The position numbers and the translations under genes were made by a program. Shown here piece after piece: positions 21,501 through 36,500 of a DNA stretch of 64,000 bases. Origin of the DNA: Xylocopa sonorina (taxonomy: Eukaryota > Arthropoda > Insecta > Hymenoptera > Apidae); NCBI RefSeq assembly GCF_050948175.1, contig NC_135195.1, positions 9,762,001 through 9,826,000 of the forward strand. Direction: 5' to 3'. The stretch's first letter is position 1. Every line of letters begins with the position of its first letter. The notes under the pieces are model-generated. The model had not been told where the DNA came from. It made no database searches and saw only the letters and a program-made list of their open reading frames with translations.

Positions 21501-24500
21501 AATGTCCTCACCTGTCATTGTCCTTCCTTTGCAGTAATCACGAGTCCGATTCCAAAAGATACGTCAATCTTTTACAAAACAGAATTTTTCTTGGGTTTCT
21601 ATTTTCAGTCGAAATCTATCGTCTAATACGAGATAAAGTTAGATTTAAAATTGACTTGAAATTATTCACGATTATAGAGGATACATTCAAAGACGTATTA
21701 GACTAGTCACGCACGATTCGCGTTCTATCTTTCTCCTGCTCCAGTATAAGTACTGGCATAATATACGAAATGGAAGTAAATTTCGTGCTCGCGGTAATAG
21801 TGATCGCAGATAGGTGCTGTGCGAAGAAAGCCTCTCGTTTCAGTAGTATTCAGCAGTGGAAGGTTTAAAATCGACTCGCCGTTCTCAAAGTTTCGCACTT
21901 AACGAGGCGCCGTAGTATTTCTTCTTTGTCATCGATTTCGAGCAGCAGAGTTTCGAAAGTGATTCGTGGCATCCTCGATCGCCTAAAGTCCCGTACGTAC
22001 GCTGATAGCTTGGCGTATGGCACGGTACAGGGTGAATGCATCTACCTTGTCGGGCTAGGGAGTATGGCTCCTTTAGCAGCGAGAATAGGAAACGTTATCG
22101 AGCACGGAAACCATCGTAGTTACCGCCCGTAAACGAAAACCAGATCCTGTCTTCCTTTTCGAACGATATTTTCCGGACGTTTTCCCTCAGACTCTTTAAA
22201 GCGCGGCGCTTCAGCCCTGCCTCGATTGTTTCCTCCGAGGAGGAGTGCTTCAAAGACACTCCGTTTCGAATGGACTTTATCGTTATTTTCTTGTCGCGAA
22301 AAGGGCACAATTAATTTCGATTACTTGTACCACGGGCATATCGGAAATTCGTTAGTCCAAACAGCACTTCTTCGCCGTTGGATTTAATCGAATTCGCGTC
22401 AGAGTGTAACGCGTAAACTGTTTACCGTTTTTCGATAGAGGAATTATTGCTCGCGGCGCCATTCGAATTTCGAAGAATTAATTGCAACGAAATGAAACGC
22501 GCGTTACGTTACGATACAGCGGAAGCAATTATGCCGGGTGACAGCACGCGGACCCCCTTATCTGATAATATAATGACGTCGAACAGATGTAACGACGCCG
22601 CGCTGAATGGACGCCACGACAAATGGCTACGGGAGTGCTCGTCGCTCCAATAACAACGAAACTCCACGTTCCAGGGCGTACTGTGTATTGTTAGTTACCT
22701 ACCTTCGTTTACGTCACTTTTTTCGGAACTGATCGATCGTTTTCTTCGTTCCACTAACGCCCTGCCATGCTTCGTGAGTTTTTCGAAGATAACGAAGAGC
22801 AGTTTCGCCGGGGCAAAAATATTAACCCCTTGCGCTCGAATGGCGACTCTCACTCGCCACGATGTTTCGCGTGGCAACTCGAGCGGCTGTATTTACGTTG
22901 AATTTCGTTATCTCCAGTTGATAGATGCGAAGTATTGGTTCCTGAGTAAGCCCCTTAGGCTGTTTATGTCTTCGGTTGGAAAGTGACATTGTGACGTAAA
23001 ATTCTACGACTGTAGTCCTGAGTACGACGTTCTTAACATTAGTACAGTTTCGACAGTCGTAGCGAGCACACGTATCGCGAAATTTTCCACCACTTATTTT
23101 AAAGTTTTAAGGCGAGTTTGATTTTGAATCTATCATGATTAAATCGGCGGTAGAACAAGTGTAAACAGTAATTACATATCAGGTGTGAGAGATAGAAAAT
23201 TTAGTGTAATAGACAGTGAATCCGGAAGTAGCAGCGATGACCCACAAGATCCTGGCGACTCAGAATGTCCTGGAAAGTCCTGGTAAATATCACACCAAAC
23301 ACCACTACAGAACTTGAACTTCGATAATTATCTTTATCAAAGTGTGAACACAGATAATATATCAAAATATAACACTTTCGTATGTTTATTCTTCTATAAA
23401 TTCGTTTACGCGCGAAATTGCCACGAGTTGCAGCGACGCCCGACCGAAAAAGTCGTCGAACGCAAAGGGTTAAAAGGTTAGCTGGCTTCTCACGCTTCGA
23501 GCCTCTTTTCGTACGAGCATACCGGTGCTCGGACAATGTTTTCGAAAAGCTCTCGTTATCCTCGCTCCTGGTTCGACCGGGATGTTCCTTCAGGTTGCCA
23601 CTTTCGTTGCACTCCACTTAGGTTGATTGAAAGGGTGGGCTCGTGCAAGCAAATAGAAGGCGATTTCGAGTGGCTGACCACTAAAAATAACGGCCGTAGC
23701 TACGGGCCACGTCTAAAGGGTGTACACGTCGTAGAAATTTGTGCTTATCTTCGTGAACTATCCGGTGGCTTGGCATCGTCGATACGCTGTGGACTCGTCC
23801 GGAATGAACTTTAGGAACGCTTTGATCTAAGCTGCCGTTGGCACTCACTGTCCCTACATCGGTGCCCCGACGCCGATATATTAGGATAGCACGAAAAGGT
23901 ATGCGCTCCATATCGATCGCCAGCTAATACTGTGTGTAAGGTACGACAGGTGGTTCGCCGATGAAACTTGGAAATTTCTGCCCTTCGTGCTCGCGTTTAC
24001 GCGCCTCGCTGTTCCATCCACGGTTTGTTTTCAAAACGCATAAATCGCATTGGTTAGCCGCGACACGATCGAGACTCGTTTCAGTTTCCAAAATGTTCCG
24101 TTCAATTGATTTAACTAAACCATGCGTAAAGCACTCGATCGGGACAGGTATATTTCCACAGACGCACGGTATTATGTTAATAAAATATGGTCTGAAAATG
24201 TGATATAGGGAGCATTACAAACGCATTACGAAGTTAGAAGGACGCCATGAATATTTAAGAGTTCCGTGCCGTTCGAATGAAAGTAATTTCGGCTGAATGC
24301 TCCGTAGTAAAGTTAAACGAATGAAACCGTATCGCAGGGCGATGAAAGCGGATTTTACGAACTGGCCAGCGTCGCAAATAATACGACGAAACTTTTATGA
24401 GCGCAATTCTTTGGCTATGAATACGCGTTAACGGCAGGACGCCTAGGGTTTTTCGTGTCGCGGACATTTTTCTTCCCGGGGACAGAAGTTGCACGCAAAA

Positions 24501-27500
24501 CGGACTTTAATCTGCGTCATAAATATGCATTAACCGGGAGCCATCCCAGGAAGCGGCAGTTAAAACCACACCGAGCATGTTACAGATTACAATTGCGGAA
24601 ACAGTTCGTAACAGTCGAAACGAACGGACGGATCTCGTAAGTACCAACGGTACCGTGAAAGCGTAACAGAAATCCCTCGTAAATATAAAGGCACGCGTAC
24701 GTGGCGCAGGCTAAATACTTAATTATCAAATTTATGGTTTAATAACACGGATGGGATCAAGCGCGGACGGGTGCTCGCGAATTCGAGTGCAAAATTCAGT
24801 AGGAAAGTTTCCCTTCATGGGATTCGACTACTAGCCATAGGGGTTGATGCTTAAATTTATGTATTTGCAAACTACTTGGATTATAGAAAGTAGTTTTAAA
24901 CGTTGGCACGGGTAACCCACATATATCGTTCAGATTAGTCAAGTTACTTTAAGTAGTAGACATTAAGATAACACTGACGAGTTTAAAGTGTATCGCAAAA
25001 ATGAAGGGGCGGTTGTAAGAACTGAAACTTGGACATATTCGCGTACACCTTCAGGTCCGATGGTATCTAATCAGACGCTTGATCTCAGCAATGGTCATTA
25101 GTCAAACCGTTCGCCATGAAACGCTATCTATAATTGACTGCGAACTCGTCGAGATCGGCTTCGATAACTTATTAATCATTATATAGGTATTAGTCGATCG
25201 TGCACCTGCAAACGATGCAATCCATCTCCATTTTCCAACGTTCAGAGCCAGATAACTAGGTATCGTGAGATTTCGAACCGGGGGGAAGGGGTTAGGAATC
25301 CAATATGAGGCTCCTGTGGGAGTTTGTAGCCGCAGGAAGGATCGTCCTTGGTTAAGGATACGGGCATCGTCATTATAAATGGGGTGCTTTGAACTCGAAG
25401 AACGACGCGGCGGTAGGAAGACAGGGGTTTTCGAGGAAAGGGGAAAAAGCAATAGCTTGACTGTCGCCAGACACCGGACTGCGGATGCTTGCTCCCTCTC
25501 TCCGTCTTTTCCCTCCTTTATACGTACATTCACGATCATTCGACTTCTCTTTCCCATCCGGCTGTTCTCTCCTTCTATTTATTTCCGATAAACGGAGAAA
25601 ATCCTCGACGTGTAGAAATCAGGAACCGTTGAAAGGAAATTTCAACGGAGAACGACGGTATTAGCGAGGAGTCGGTTCACTGGCACGTTTGGATCACGTT
25701 ATTGAAGAGATACCTAAATATTGTCCGACCGCGGTGCAGCCTATCGCTGCCAATACATACATTGAACGCGAATCAACGTTTCGAGGCGAACAGGATAAAG
25801 TAGTAATGGTCGATCATTCGAGTATCCTCTGGGCCAGAATTTTCGCCCAGTGAACGTCTCGATGAACATCCAATTACGTCCACCTGTGTCCATCCATCTA
25901 CTGATCCGTAAATCCTATTCTGACATACAAGCATCGTCCCTTCTCTTCTTCTTCATTTTTTTCTTTCGTTCGCGACGCGACGTCCGCAGCAAGATGGATA
26001 ATTTTCGTGCGGCCACACTGCACGCGGGTAACCGTGTTGTGACGGTTATTGGTTTTATGGAGCAGCCGGAGCAATCGAGAATTTCACTTGGGAAGAGGGC
26101 ACGGGGCCGGGTCCGCGTGCTAGCTAGGGAGTTAATTACGCGCGAAAACAATATTATCGAACGAATTATCGGACAGGAGAGCGAAACTCCGTTAAGTGCA
26201 CGGCCGACGTGGCCGCTCATTACCAGCCTCTTCCACGTAAATGTGCTGCATGGTAGAAATTATTTAGGCGGATGGCCAATTGGCCAGAGTCAAAGGGGAC
26301 CATTGTACACTTCCGAAAATTTTCCATCCGTTCCGTCTTACCACGTGTTTCTACCCCTTCGTTGCAGGGTTAAGAATGTTCGTTCGATCGAGATTTCAAT
26401 CTGATCGAATAATTACCGAACACAGGGAGAATCTTTCCTAATTGGCTACTAATATAAGTATACGTGTACGCGTGGTACGTAGTTTTATCCTCTTACACGG
26501 TTTTGTACAGGTATTCCTATGTTATTAAAAGTGGAAATTGGACGTCTATTTTTTTACAACTTACTTGGCGGCTATATAATTATAAAGCCGCATCCATCGA
26601 GAAACGAACCACCATTCGGGGCAGGAAACCGAGCATGGATCAGTGGTTAAGCAGATTGAAAGTTTTACGGAGATCGTTCTTGCCGCGCTTAAGCCGGAGT
26701 AGTTCGTTAAATTTTAATAAACTGAAAAATTTCCCTGTTATGATTTCAGAAAGCCGAGGTACGATCGTTTCGGACGTAGCGGAGGCTCGTTCCTTGCTTA
26801 ATTTACGTTCCGCTCAAAATTCGATGGTAATTCATCGTTCTTGGAAATTAAGGGCCACGGTTATTTATAATTTACGAGCGTAGAAAATTACCATGTAAAC
26901 GATGTCGCGAGTTTACATAGTCAATCAGTCTTTAAGTATTAACGTAACTTGGATGCAACGTTCCATTTCGTATTAATCATTGAATGTGCTGTCGATAATC
27001 CTGTTTTCCGTAAAGGATTCTCTGGTCAGTTCAACTATATTAATTTTATGAAAGAGGATGGGTGTATTTAGAAAAGCTACACAAACATTTTGTGGGCAAT
27101 GTTTTCATTTTATTGGCCATACAAGGATTTAATACAACATGTTTTCGTATAACCATAAAGTCCATCGTACCTCGAAAGTTATTCAGTATTATGGTTCGAT
27201 CTTGTAATCGCTTTCGTCCTTGTTATCGGTAGGGCTGCCAGCGTAAGTAGTTGCATAATTCTGGAACAGTAATAAACCATAGCTTATTAGCTGGGTGTAC
27301 GTCAGACACGTATCGGTCGGGCTTTCAGAATATTTATCGAGCATTAACGTGAAATTTTTATTAGACCCGGGACGCGATGGTGTACCGCGTATCGAACCTG
27401 TTACAACTGGCCAGCAAAGTTGAACGAAGTAATCCTCTTTTCTCGACGCTCGCAACTCGTATTTGAAACGAAAAATCTCGTTAGCGCAAATTAAACGGGC

Positions 27501-30500
27501 GCATTACTAAATTACACTCTGATAAGTTTAATTAAGAACGACGGGAAAAAAAGGAAAGATCGAGGTGTGAGCCGCGATCGGCCCGACAGGGCGTTTCAGT
27601 TTGGAAAATAACGTTCGACCGACTCGCGTGTCGTGTTAAACGCCATGAATTTTTAATATCCGCGAGTCACTCGACCGAACGGCCGAGTGATATCGATTTA
27701 TCTTAGTTTACGAGACTAGCTGCCGATATTAACGAAAGCGAGAAAAAGCACTGAGAAATTCCCTTTCACGGCCAATTTATTATTGCAGTAAAGAGCGCTT
27801 TATTTTCCCGCTATTGATGCGCATTATTGATGGCTGTACTCGAAGAGAGAAGATTTATCGATTATACGAGACCGGAACGCGGTTCCTCATCAGTTCGCAT
27901 AAAATCGTAAGTTTCGCATATGAGATATTGGATTTCACGGTAGGATGAAGACGGATAAAAGTCGGTACTGAGTTACGTCTCCTTCGGAATGAACGAGAGA
28001 AAGACGGAGAGACACTTACTTACCTTTCTGGGGGGAAACGGAACTAACAGTTTTCGATTAATTTCTCATTTGATAGCTTTGCCTCGCGTAAGAGTTTCAA
28101 CGAGAACGGTGAAAAAATATTAAGCCCCCATACGGGATCGTTCAAATGCGAATGGAAATTTTCATTTGCAAAGGAATAACAGAATTCCGTTTATACGATC
28201 GTAGGGGTATTTCGCGAAAAAATTGATATTCGTAAAGCATTTGTATAATAGTTTCAGATTTGCAGAGCGCAGAGATTGCTTGTAACCGTTCGATGTTCGA
28301 TCCTGAATAAATTAGAATCTCATTCGGGGGCATCAAACTGTTTGATTTTATCGAGGGTGGAAACCGGTGAGTTTTATTGGTTTTCAAGGGGCTTCAGGAA
28401 CCCTTAGGATAAAAAGGGATAAGACATCATATCCACAATCTAGGGAATTCGTTCGATTCAATTTGATCGGGATGTATCATCCCGTTTCGTTGTTTCCTGC
28501 ACAGAATTCGATACAAAGTAAACCGTAGTTGCGTAACTTTATCAGCTCCTTCCTTTGATTCTTTTAATCGTTTCGTTTAGTTATTACTGTTTTTTTCTGC
28601 GTGAAACAATTAGTAAGCTCGCTAAATGCCTTGCACTCGTCGCATGCAAGTTTATTGTTTCTTAAAATATACATATATATGTCGCATCAATAAAGCCATA
28701 TGTTCACTTAAGGGTGGTTCTAGAAAAACCGTGACGATCGCAAATATAGTTATCTTATCTGTCTCATACGTTGTGTCTGGTACGTTTAGAACGCCATTCA
28801 ATCAGATTTATAGCCATTGATTGTTCCTCCAGCTTTCGAAGCAATAAATAGAATTTTTTCCCCCTTTTCGGTTCAAACTTTTTGTACATGTTTCTGTTGA
28901 ATATATTCGCAGTGATACGCGTTTACTTTTGCTGGATTCCATTTTTTTATCGATCTGTGCGACTTATAAGATACATGTGCATCGTGTACGTGTTCAATTA
29001 TGCGCGCACAATGCATTATGCAAATCGCAATGATATTATTGTTCGAGTACCTGTAGAACGATTGCATATTTTTGCATACAAGAAATTATGTTAAAATATT
29101 ATGAAATTCAGATTGAAAGTTTCACCCCAATTATCGCAAGAGACGACGGTTGAATTGAATTTTCTCTGAAAATGTAACCGATGGATAGAACCGTGGAGAG
29201 TGATTAGCGTGCGCTCGAAATGGTCGCTGGTATTGAAACGAACTTCAAAAATATCGATTTTCCGGGCGCAGTATCGCGGACTGTCACGTCGAAGATAATC
29301 TGGATAGTATTCTCGATACACAGCGCTAATAATACGTACGGTTTAACGTTCGATACGAGACGATCGAGCGCAGGCGATTAAATTCACGATTAATCAGGCT
29401 AGAATGCAACGACCGAATTATAGTATTGATTCTACTTAATGACTGCACTAATTAATGCCTACTGCCAGCTTTATCGATGACAAATCGTCATGGAAATCAC
29501 GGTAAGATCGTTAGCGGTACACGTAACTTCGCAACTCAAGTAATTAATTCGTTCCGCGTACGGCGCGGAGGCTTCCTTTGATTTGTCTCAGTCGAGATTC
29601 CTTAATTACGATGGATCTTGGCTACCCGTGTGTCTGTCGGCGCGGGAAAATTCAAAGGTCAACCATGCCTGCGTTAAGATCGCGCTAAACTTAATAAACC
29701 TAGTTATTAAGAGCACCCCGTTTCATATTTCTTTTTTTTAATGCTCCCGTACGATTTTGCTCGCGTCTCTATACGAACACTCTGCAACATTTCGAACCAG
29801 CATGGAACGCGAGCCACTTTGCTTTACGATAATGCAATAAAGCTGAGAAATATCGTGGATTCGATCAAGATAATCGTACAGTAGTAAAGAAATGTCATAA
29901 CATTCTTGGCGTTAAAAATACGTCCAAAGAAAGATAAGAAAGTTCGCGAAACAGTCACGAGATTGTTCGAGCGAACAGCGGGTTTGGTTAACTCGATGCG
30001 GTGATCGAGAGCTAAACGTCCTTTCTATTGCACAACGGAAATAGCACATCGTAGTAAGTTTGAACGTCCCTAGAATTTGTCCGCCTTCCTCTAGATTGGT
30101 TCTTTTGAAAATCAATGGCTTATCTAACCAGACCACCGGTTCTTTATCTTCTTTCGATATCGCCTCATTAACCTTTTAGTTCGGGATCGCGCATGTAGCC
30201 GTGGAGAGAAGGATCGCGTACGCGCACAGACCAGCGCAGAACGATTCCGCGGAATTGTTGGTACGCTTGGCACACGCGAGCACCGCTGTAATCCTCGGCG
30301 TCATGCGACTGCAGAGAGCGCGGAAACGCGACGTTTCATAAGGAAGCAACGACAAAGCGCTCGTACGTTTACAGACTTGCGTATTTCCGGGGTCTAATAA
30401 GGGGACTTCGCCGGATGATTCTTCCTCTTTCGCGTCCACCCCGCCTATTCCAGGATTCTCCGTTCTCTCCCTCGTTCAGCTCTCTTTGTAACGAACGCGG

Positions 30501-33500
30501 TTTCGCCTCGAAACGCTAAACGTTTCCACGTCTTTTTCACAGCTACGACCGATTACACTTACCAACGGGAACAGGCGAATAACGTTTCCATTCAAATGAA
30601 ATCCAGATAGCGAAAATACGGAACTTTTCAAGAAAGACGTCCCTGTTCGCCTTTTATCGCCGAGTGGAGTGAAAAAAAAAAAACGTCAGCTCGAGCATTC
30701 GATGGAGAATCCCTTAGCGAGAGAAGTTGCCTTAGCGTAGGTTGCGTTGTTCAACTTGACGAAGAATGTTTTTAAAGCTGTCGGGACCGATTCTAAGGAG
30801 CACGTGCGTGTACTTTGACAATTCCAGAGGAGAGTCTGTAGACATTTATATTGTACTTTTGTGTCGGCAGGTTCGTCTTTGTTTTTCTTGAATTATATCA
30901 TTAAATTGAAGAGCTCTATTTTTGTACGTAGGAAAGAGTCATATTATTTTTAATTTCCGTATTTCTATGAAATCGATTTTGGTATTACGTATGCAACTGG
31001 CCAATGATAAAAGATTTAGTGGGTACGTGTAGTATGCACGTATATACATGCCTACAATTGCGTGATGAAATCGATAAGATACCGTAACATGCATGTGCCT
31101 TCCTCGATAATGGCTCACTGAAATGAGCACAGAATACCTGTCTTCCCCAACAGGTATATTTTCCCTTACCAACGCTTCGTTTTATTCCCTACTCTTCATT
31201 CTTATTCTCTACTCCGATCAGTCGATGCTTCGCCCTCGCGAAAGAGCGCACGCAATTTAAATACGCAGTCCCTATCACAAGTCGAGAGACGAAGAATCCT
31301 CATGCTCAAGGTTATTTCCACCGGAGTGCAGCTCCTCCGTGAAGACACTTTTAACATTTTACAGCAACCGGTATGACGCAGCAGAGTTGCTTTAAAGAGG
31401 TAAAGAGGGTGAGAAGAGGAGAAGAGAGGGGCGCGTCGTTCATCGGAGAATCCTCGACGATCCACCGTGATAAGGCGCGATAACGTATTGGATTTACGCG
31501 TCACGTAAATATTATCTCTAATATAGCCCGGGTTATAAATAACAGGCAGGCATCATCGTGGCCTCACCGCGTCCTCGCGTTTTCGTCCCCTCGCGACGCG
31601 TTTTCATACCATTGAGGGGCGCGCCACGGGGGAAAAATATAGGGTGGAAAGTATCCCATTAACGCGGTGCAGGCGAGTACGCGGGCGCACACACCGTTCG
31701 CCGCGCGTTGCACGTGCACCAGACAGACGGGTGGAGAACGGGCACAATGGTGCACGCGAGTAGCGGCACAATGTCGACGAGAACACCGACAAGAACTTCT
31801 CGTCTGGTATTCATACGTAGACGCCTATTGTCTCGAGTTGTTCGAAGGTAAAAGACATCACGCGCAACTTCGTATAACGCGGCCTGGGATACTATAGGCA
31901 CCGCGCGTTTTCCATGGAATTCGTCGCTCCTCGAGCATCATTTGCCGCCAGCACCCCGCGAAGGAAGCCGTCCGCCCCCTCGTTCAGCGTTGCCTCGCGC
32001 CGTCGTGCTTTTTAGTTTATCACGTTTCGGCAACGCTTCCGTTTTGTCCGCGTTACTTCGTGCTAGCCTCGAGGTAGACGGTGGGTAAGCTGCTTTGATG
32101 GACCATGCTTTTATATCTTTCGCAACGTGGTGGGAGACTCGAAATAAATTAAAAGAAAAAGTAAGAAAACGGAAAGGGGGAAGCAAAGGATAAGGATCGG
32201 ATGTACTTTGCTCTTGTGATACTTTCTTTTTTGGTGGGTTGCGTTGTAAAATGTATCAAGTATTTATGCGCAGATACGCCGTGAGCATAACTGTATAAGA
32301 AGAGCCGCGAAGTACAAAATTTACCAGCGTTGCCTGAAGCATGTTTTATTATCATTTTTTTATGCTCTCTATTATCGCCCAAGATATTTCGTGCTCGAGA
32401 AACTGTTTAAAACGCGAAGAGGAGAATAATTAGAGGACAGAAATTGAAGCGAAATTGTTTAATACAATTTGGCAGTTTTTCATTGGTGGTTCGCCTGCTT
32501 ATGAATTGATGGGAATGGAACGGGTCATCGTTTACCTCCGTTTCAGGACAAAACCTGACCAGCTACAATTGTTTCACGAGCCACCTATAGTCGCAAAGTA
32601 AATTTATTAATTATGAGCAATCGTGGATTCCCGGGTTCTATAGTTCTAAAGGGAATTCAACTGTTTCATTGTGCCATTGTTCCCTCTCCGCTGGACGGAC
32701 AGGTCAACGTTCTGGAAAGTCATTCATTTTAGCGTGAGCAAACAAATCCGCGAACTTTGTTTTACTCACAGAGAGTATATATGATGATAAAGTTAGTAAA
32801 CAAAAACTCGATCGATCTTTACGTGTCAACCCCCACGAACAAATTCCCTGAGCAACTTTCGATTTGGCCAAGAATAATTATTCGCGTCCCAGTTTGAACA
32901 GGATGCTCTTTACTTATGTAACGAGCATTTGTGGCTGCAATTATGCATCTACTCTTCATTCCTCTTGTAATAGCCGATAGATTTCTTCGACAGCAAGAAA
33001 TTTGCAATATTTATTCAACCTACACCGAACGTTCTTCTAATTTTCTTATCAATTTGAAAGGGATGCCGTAGACATGAAGTTTTATAAAATCCTCTTGTGC
33101 TGGTATGTTTGCACTTTATTTTGCCTTTCATCCAACCCCTTTGATCTTACGCCACCTGAATAGTTGCGCTTCCTACGCGAGCTGTCCTGAAATTACGTAT
33201 GAATATTTAAACACGTTTGATTTTGCTGTACACGCTGCTCTTCTGTTCGATTTCATGATTTCAGACTCGGTTTAATACCAAACAGGACTTTTCCCGCGGT
33301 TTTCCCGTTGCATATTGGGTTTCAATCGCGTCTGGCTGAATGCCAGCCCGTGGAGATATGAAATGGCATCGCGCACGATGGGCCGAGGGTATTTTTAAGT
33401 GGCCAGGGGAGTAATTAATTTCTGAAAGAAAAGGTAATTAAGCGATATGCACCTGTTGGCAGTAGCCGTCGTCCGTTGGTCACGAACTTTGAATACCGAG

Positions 33501-36500
33501 ACGTGACAGCGGGCCGACCGTGTACGAGGGTGTTTGAAATTATTAACTTTCTCGCCGGGTCAACCGGGGGTGTAGTTGCACGCCCAAGATTTTTCACGGC
33601 ACCCATGAATTTTTATGCGTCCGCACTGTGGCGGAACAACGTTCAACGAGGAGGAGTTTCACGTTCCCCTTTTAATCGATACCGGTCCCATTCCGCTCTT
33701 ATATTTTTGGTACCAGCCGACCAGTAAGCTGTTGAATTATTGATACACTAAAAGTCGCGTGTTTTTTCGTTAAACCCGCCCAAACGTAGATAATATAATG
33801 CAAATTGCTAAAGTCTAAAATTACAGCCATCGCGTTTAACGAACACGCTAATCCCTTCTCTTTTTGTAAGTCGCAAATCATACGTGGCGACTTTTCTCGT
33901 TTAATACTTCATAGTAAAAAGTTCTTTTATAATGTTTGTTTACGTTGTTGTTTTTTTAAAGCAAATTACACTCTGAAATACCAGAAAACTCGTCTAACAA
34001 TTATAGGGTACCAAATCGATGTTACTGATACTAAAAGTTCCATGTTTTTTCCGTTTAACCTGAAAAAAACGGCCACGATACAGCGCAGATTGCGAGAGCG
34101 TAAAATGCAACAACCATCGCGTTTAATGAACACGCCAATTTCCCTTCCGTTCGTATCGTTGTTGTACATGCGTGCATTCTATATTGAGCGACCTGCATAC
34201 ATGATTAACGTTAAAAAAATGTAATGCCAGTAACGAATCGATGGAGGCCGAACGGAACGACGGTGTGTTTCCATGCACCAGTGAAATTACCATTTCCCAG
34301 AAACGTACTACTTCTATGCGTCCAGGTTGACCTGTTACTGTATCTAAAGGGCGCATTACGTGCAGCCAGGAGCGAGCAATCGCGTTAACGTAGAAAAATT
34401 AGTACCAAGATCCTTCCGTGTCCCGGTTCCTTCGCTGAAACGCGCCACGTTACGTTAACGAATAGTACGGGACTGCAACCGCATTTGTTCCACCGTCACA
34501 GAAGATGGAACGATTCCTTCATCGTCTAGGAAACGAGTTCCATGGTTGAGAGTCTAAGTTTTCCACGCGTATTACGAAAATAATTCCAACACTAACGAGT
34601 TAGAAAAATACTGCGATACAACACTGTACGTGTTATTTATTAGAAACGATTTTTCATTTCGCAACGATAAACGAAACGCAATATTTTCCCGCGACGACGA
34701 GGGACAAACGCGTTGTTTTCCGCTTGACAAATGGAGCCACCTACCTTTGAAGGCGTGCTTCATAACGCACGCCGCTGCGACACCTCTTTTCACGTACGAA
34801 GCAACTTTTGCCGTCTACAAATTGTTCTCGCGCACCTTCGTGGTTTTCCACCTCATAGATCTCGACGCGATAGCGGGGTTAAAAAAAAACTGTCTGCGCC
34901 TACACCGAAATGTGCGGCGTAATCGATGCTTCGCGGCTGGAGGTCTTCACCCCCCGTGCGAAGGGTGGAAGATCCCCGTTACCGGCTCGCGGAGCCGTTA
35001 ACGAGAACACTTTTTCGCATGACGGAATAAATACGAGCGATTATAGTACGACGGTCGCGTGTCTGCCGCGGGAACTTCGGTGAAGCCATTCTTGTGTATC
35101 GCGGTTAACCTTAGGCCAGTTACTCGTTCGTATTGTCTGGCATTTATTAGTACAGGTCATTGCTTTAAATCTCAGTTGGTTCGTTAGAACCTTGTCTCAC
35201 GCACAGCTACCGGAGGTGAGCGCCAACTCACGGCACGTCACTGGCACGAGCTTGCTCAACAGGGGTAACTGTACGGGTCGTTTCGTGACCTTTTCGTTAG
35301 GGTTCTGTTGAAAAACGACCGATACAGAGGCAGCGTGTGATCCACGTGTTAGAGACTTATTTGCGTTGCGTCTATGGGCAATGGTTCGATTCGTTACGTA
35401 TTTATTAAGCGGCTGTTAAAGGGGATTCGTATTGTGTATGCAAAGTGTTCTTGAATAGTGAATGGTGAATGAAAACTTGCTGATTCTTAATCTGAATTTC
35501 GGTTTAGCGTATTGCTCGCGACTAATTATGATACATTGTTCTTCGGTCACACGATCGATGTTATAACTTACACGCGGATAATGCTTGGGCTGTTTGACCT
35601 AGAGGTCTCTTTGAATCTTATTAGCTCCAGTCGTGCCGACAGTCCGGCTGGTGTTCGATAAAACGTGTTGAAACAACACGGTTGCAATGGCCTACTGGCA
35701 GTATAATCTCACGAAACATTCTCGTGTTCAATGCTACACTCTAACGATCATTAATTAACGTATTTCCATGAAAACTATGTTACTCGTACGTGAGGTAGCG
35801 TTTCACCTAGTAAGATATCGACTTTGCCGCGAGAACAGAGCAAGGTGGCTTGCAACAGCTCGAAAAGTTACAATTTTGTAGAACGATCCTCGAGACGGAA
35901 TTAGGTTTTGGTATGAAGTGCCAGGCATAGCGGCTGATAAATCTTCATCCCCGTACGTTTGCGGAACTTGGTTGCCTCGACTACAACATTCATGATTCAA
36001 TCTCAGAAAATGGTAAAGTTCAAGGGGTTGGCTGCGCTTAGCCGCTGACTATTATATTTACGTAGCACCCCGTGTCATTTGTAGCCGGTTTTCAACAGGT
36101 AACAAGAGTAACTCGGAAATTCTACCACAGCCTTGCGTCTGATATACGACGTACTGTACTACATATGAATGTCAGCTAAGTAGACAGTCGGCTAAATACA
36201 AGCGACTCGATATTCCAATATCGCAAAACTTGAACGATTGAGGCGCGAGTAACTTCGTTAGCTGTAATCTCGAAGCAAACTTTCCGGGGTTGAAATAATC
36301 GTAACGCTGACGGTTTCATAAAGCATTGATCCGTTTCACTGAGAACGCTGCGCGAGCGTCGTCAGATACGAGTGACGTTAACTTTTACTTGCTCACGACC
36401 ACGTGCTACGCATGTGTGACATTGGACTTTCAGAGCAGAACCATCGTCGCGTTTTACACACGCGTGACACTTGTATCGAACGTGTCAATGGGACGTTAGC

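Noticed and set aside
25850..26404. 184-codon plus-strand frame in intron 1
   Set aside because: No domain recognised, a minus-strand frame of 101 codons overlaps it, and the amino acid order looks random.
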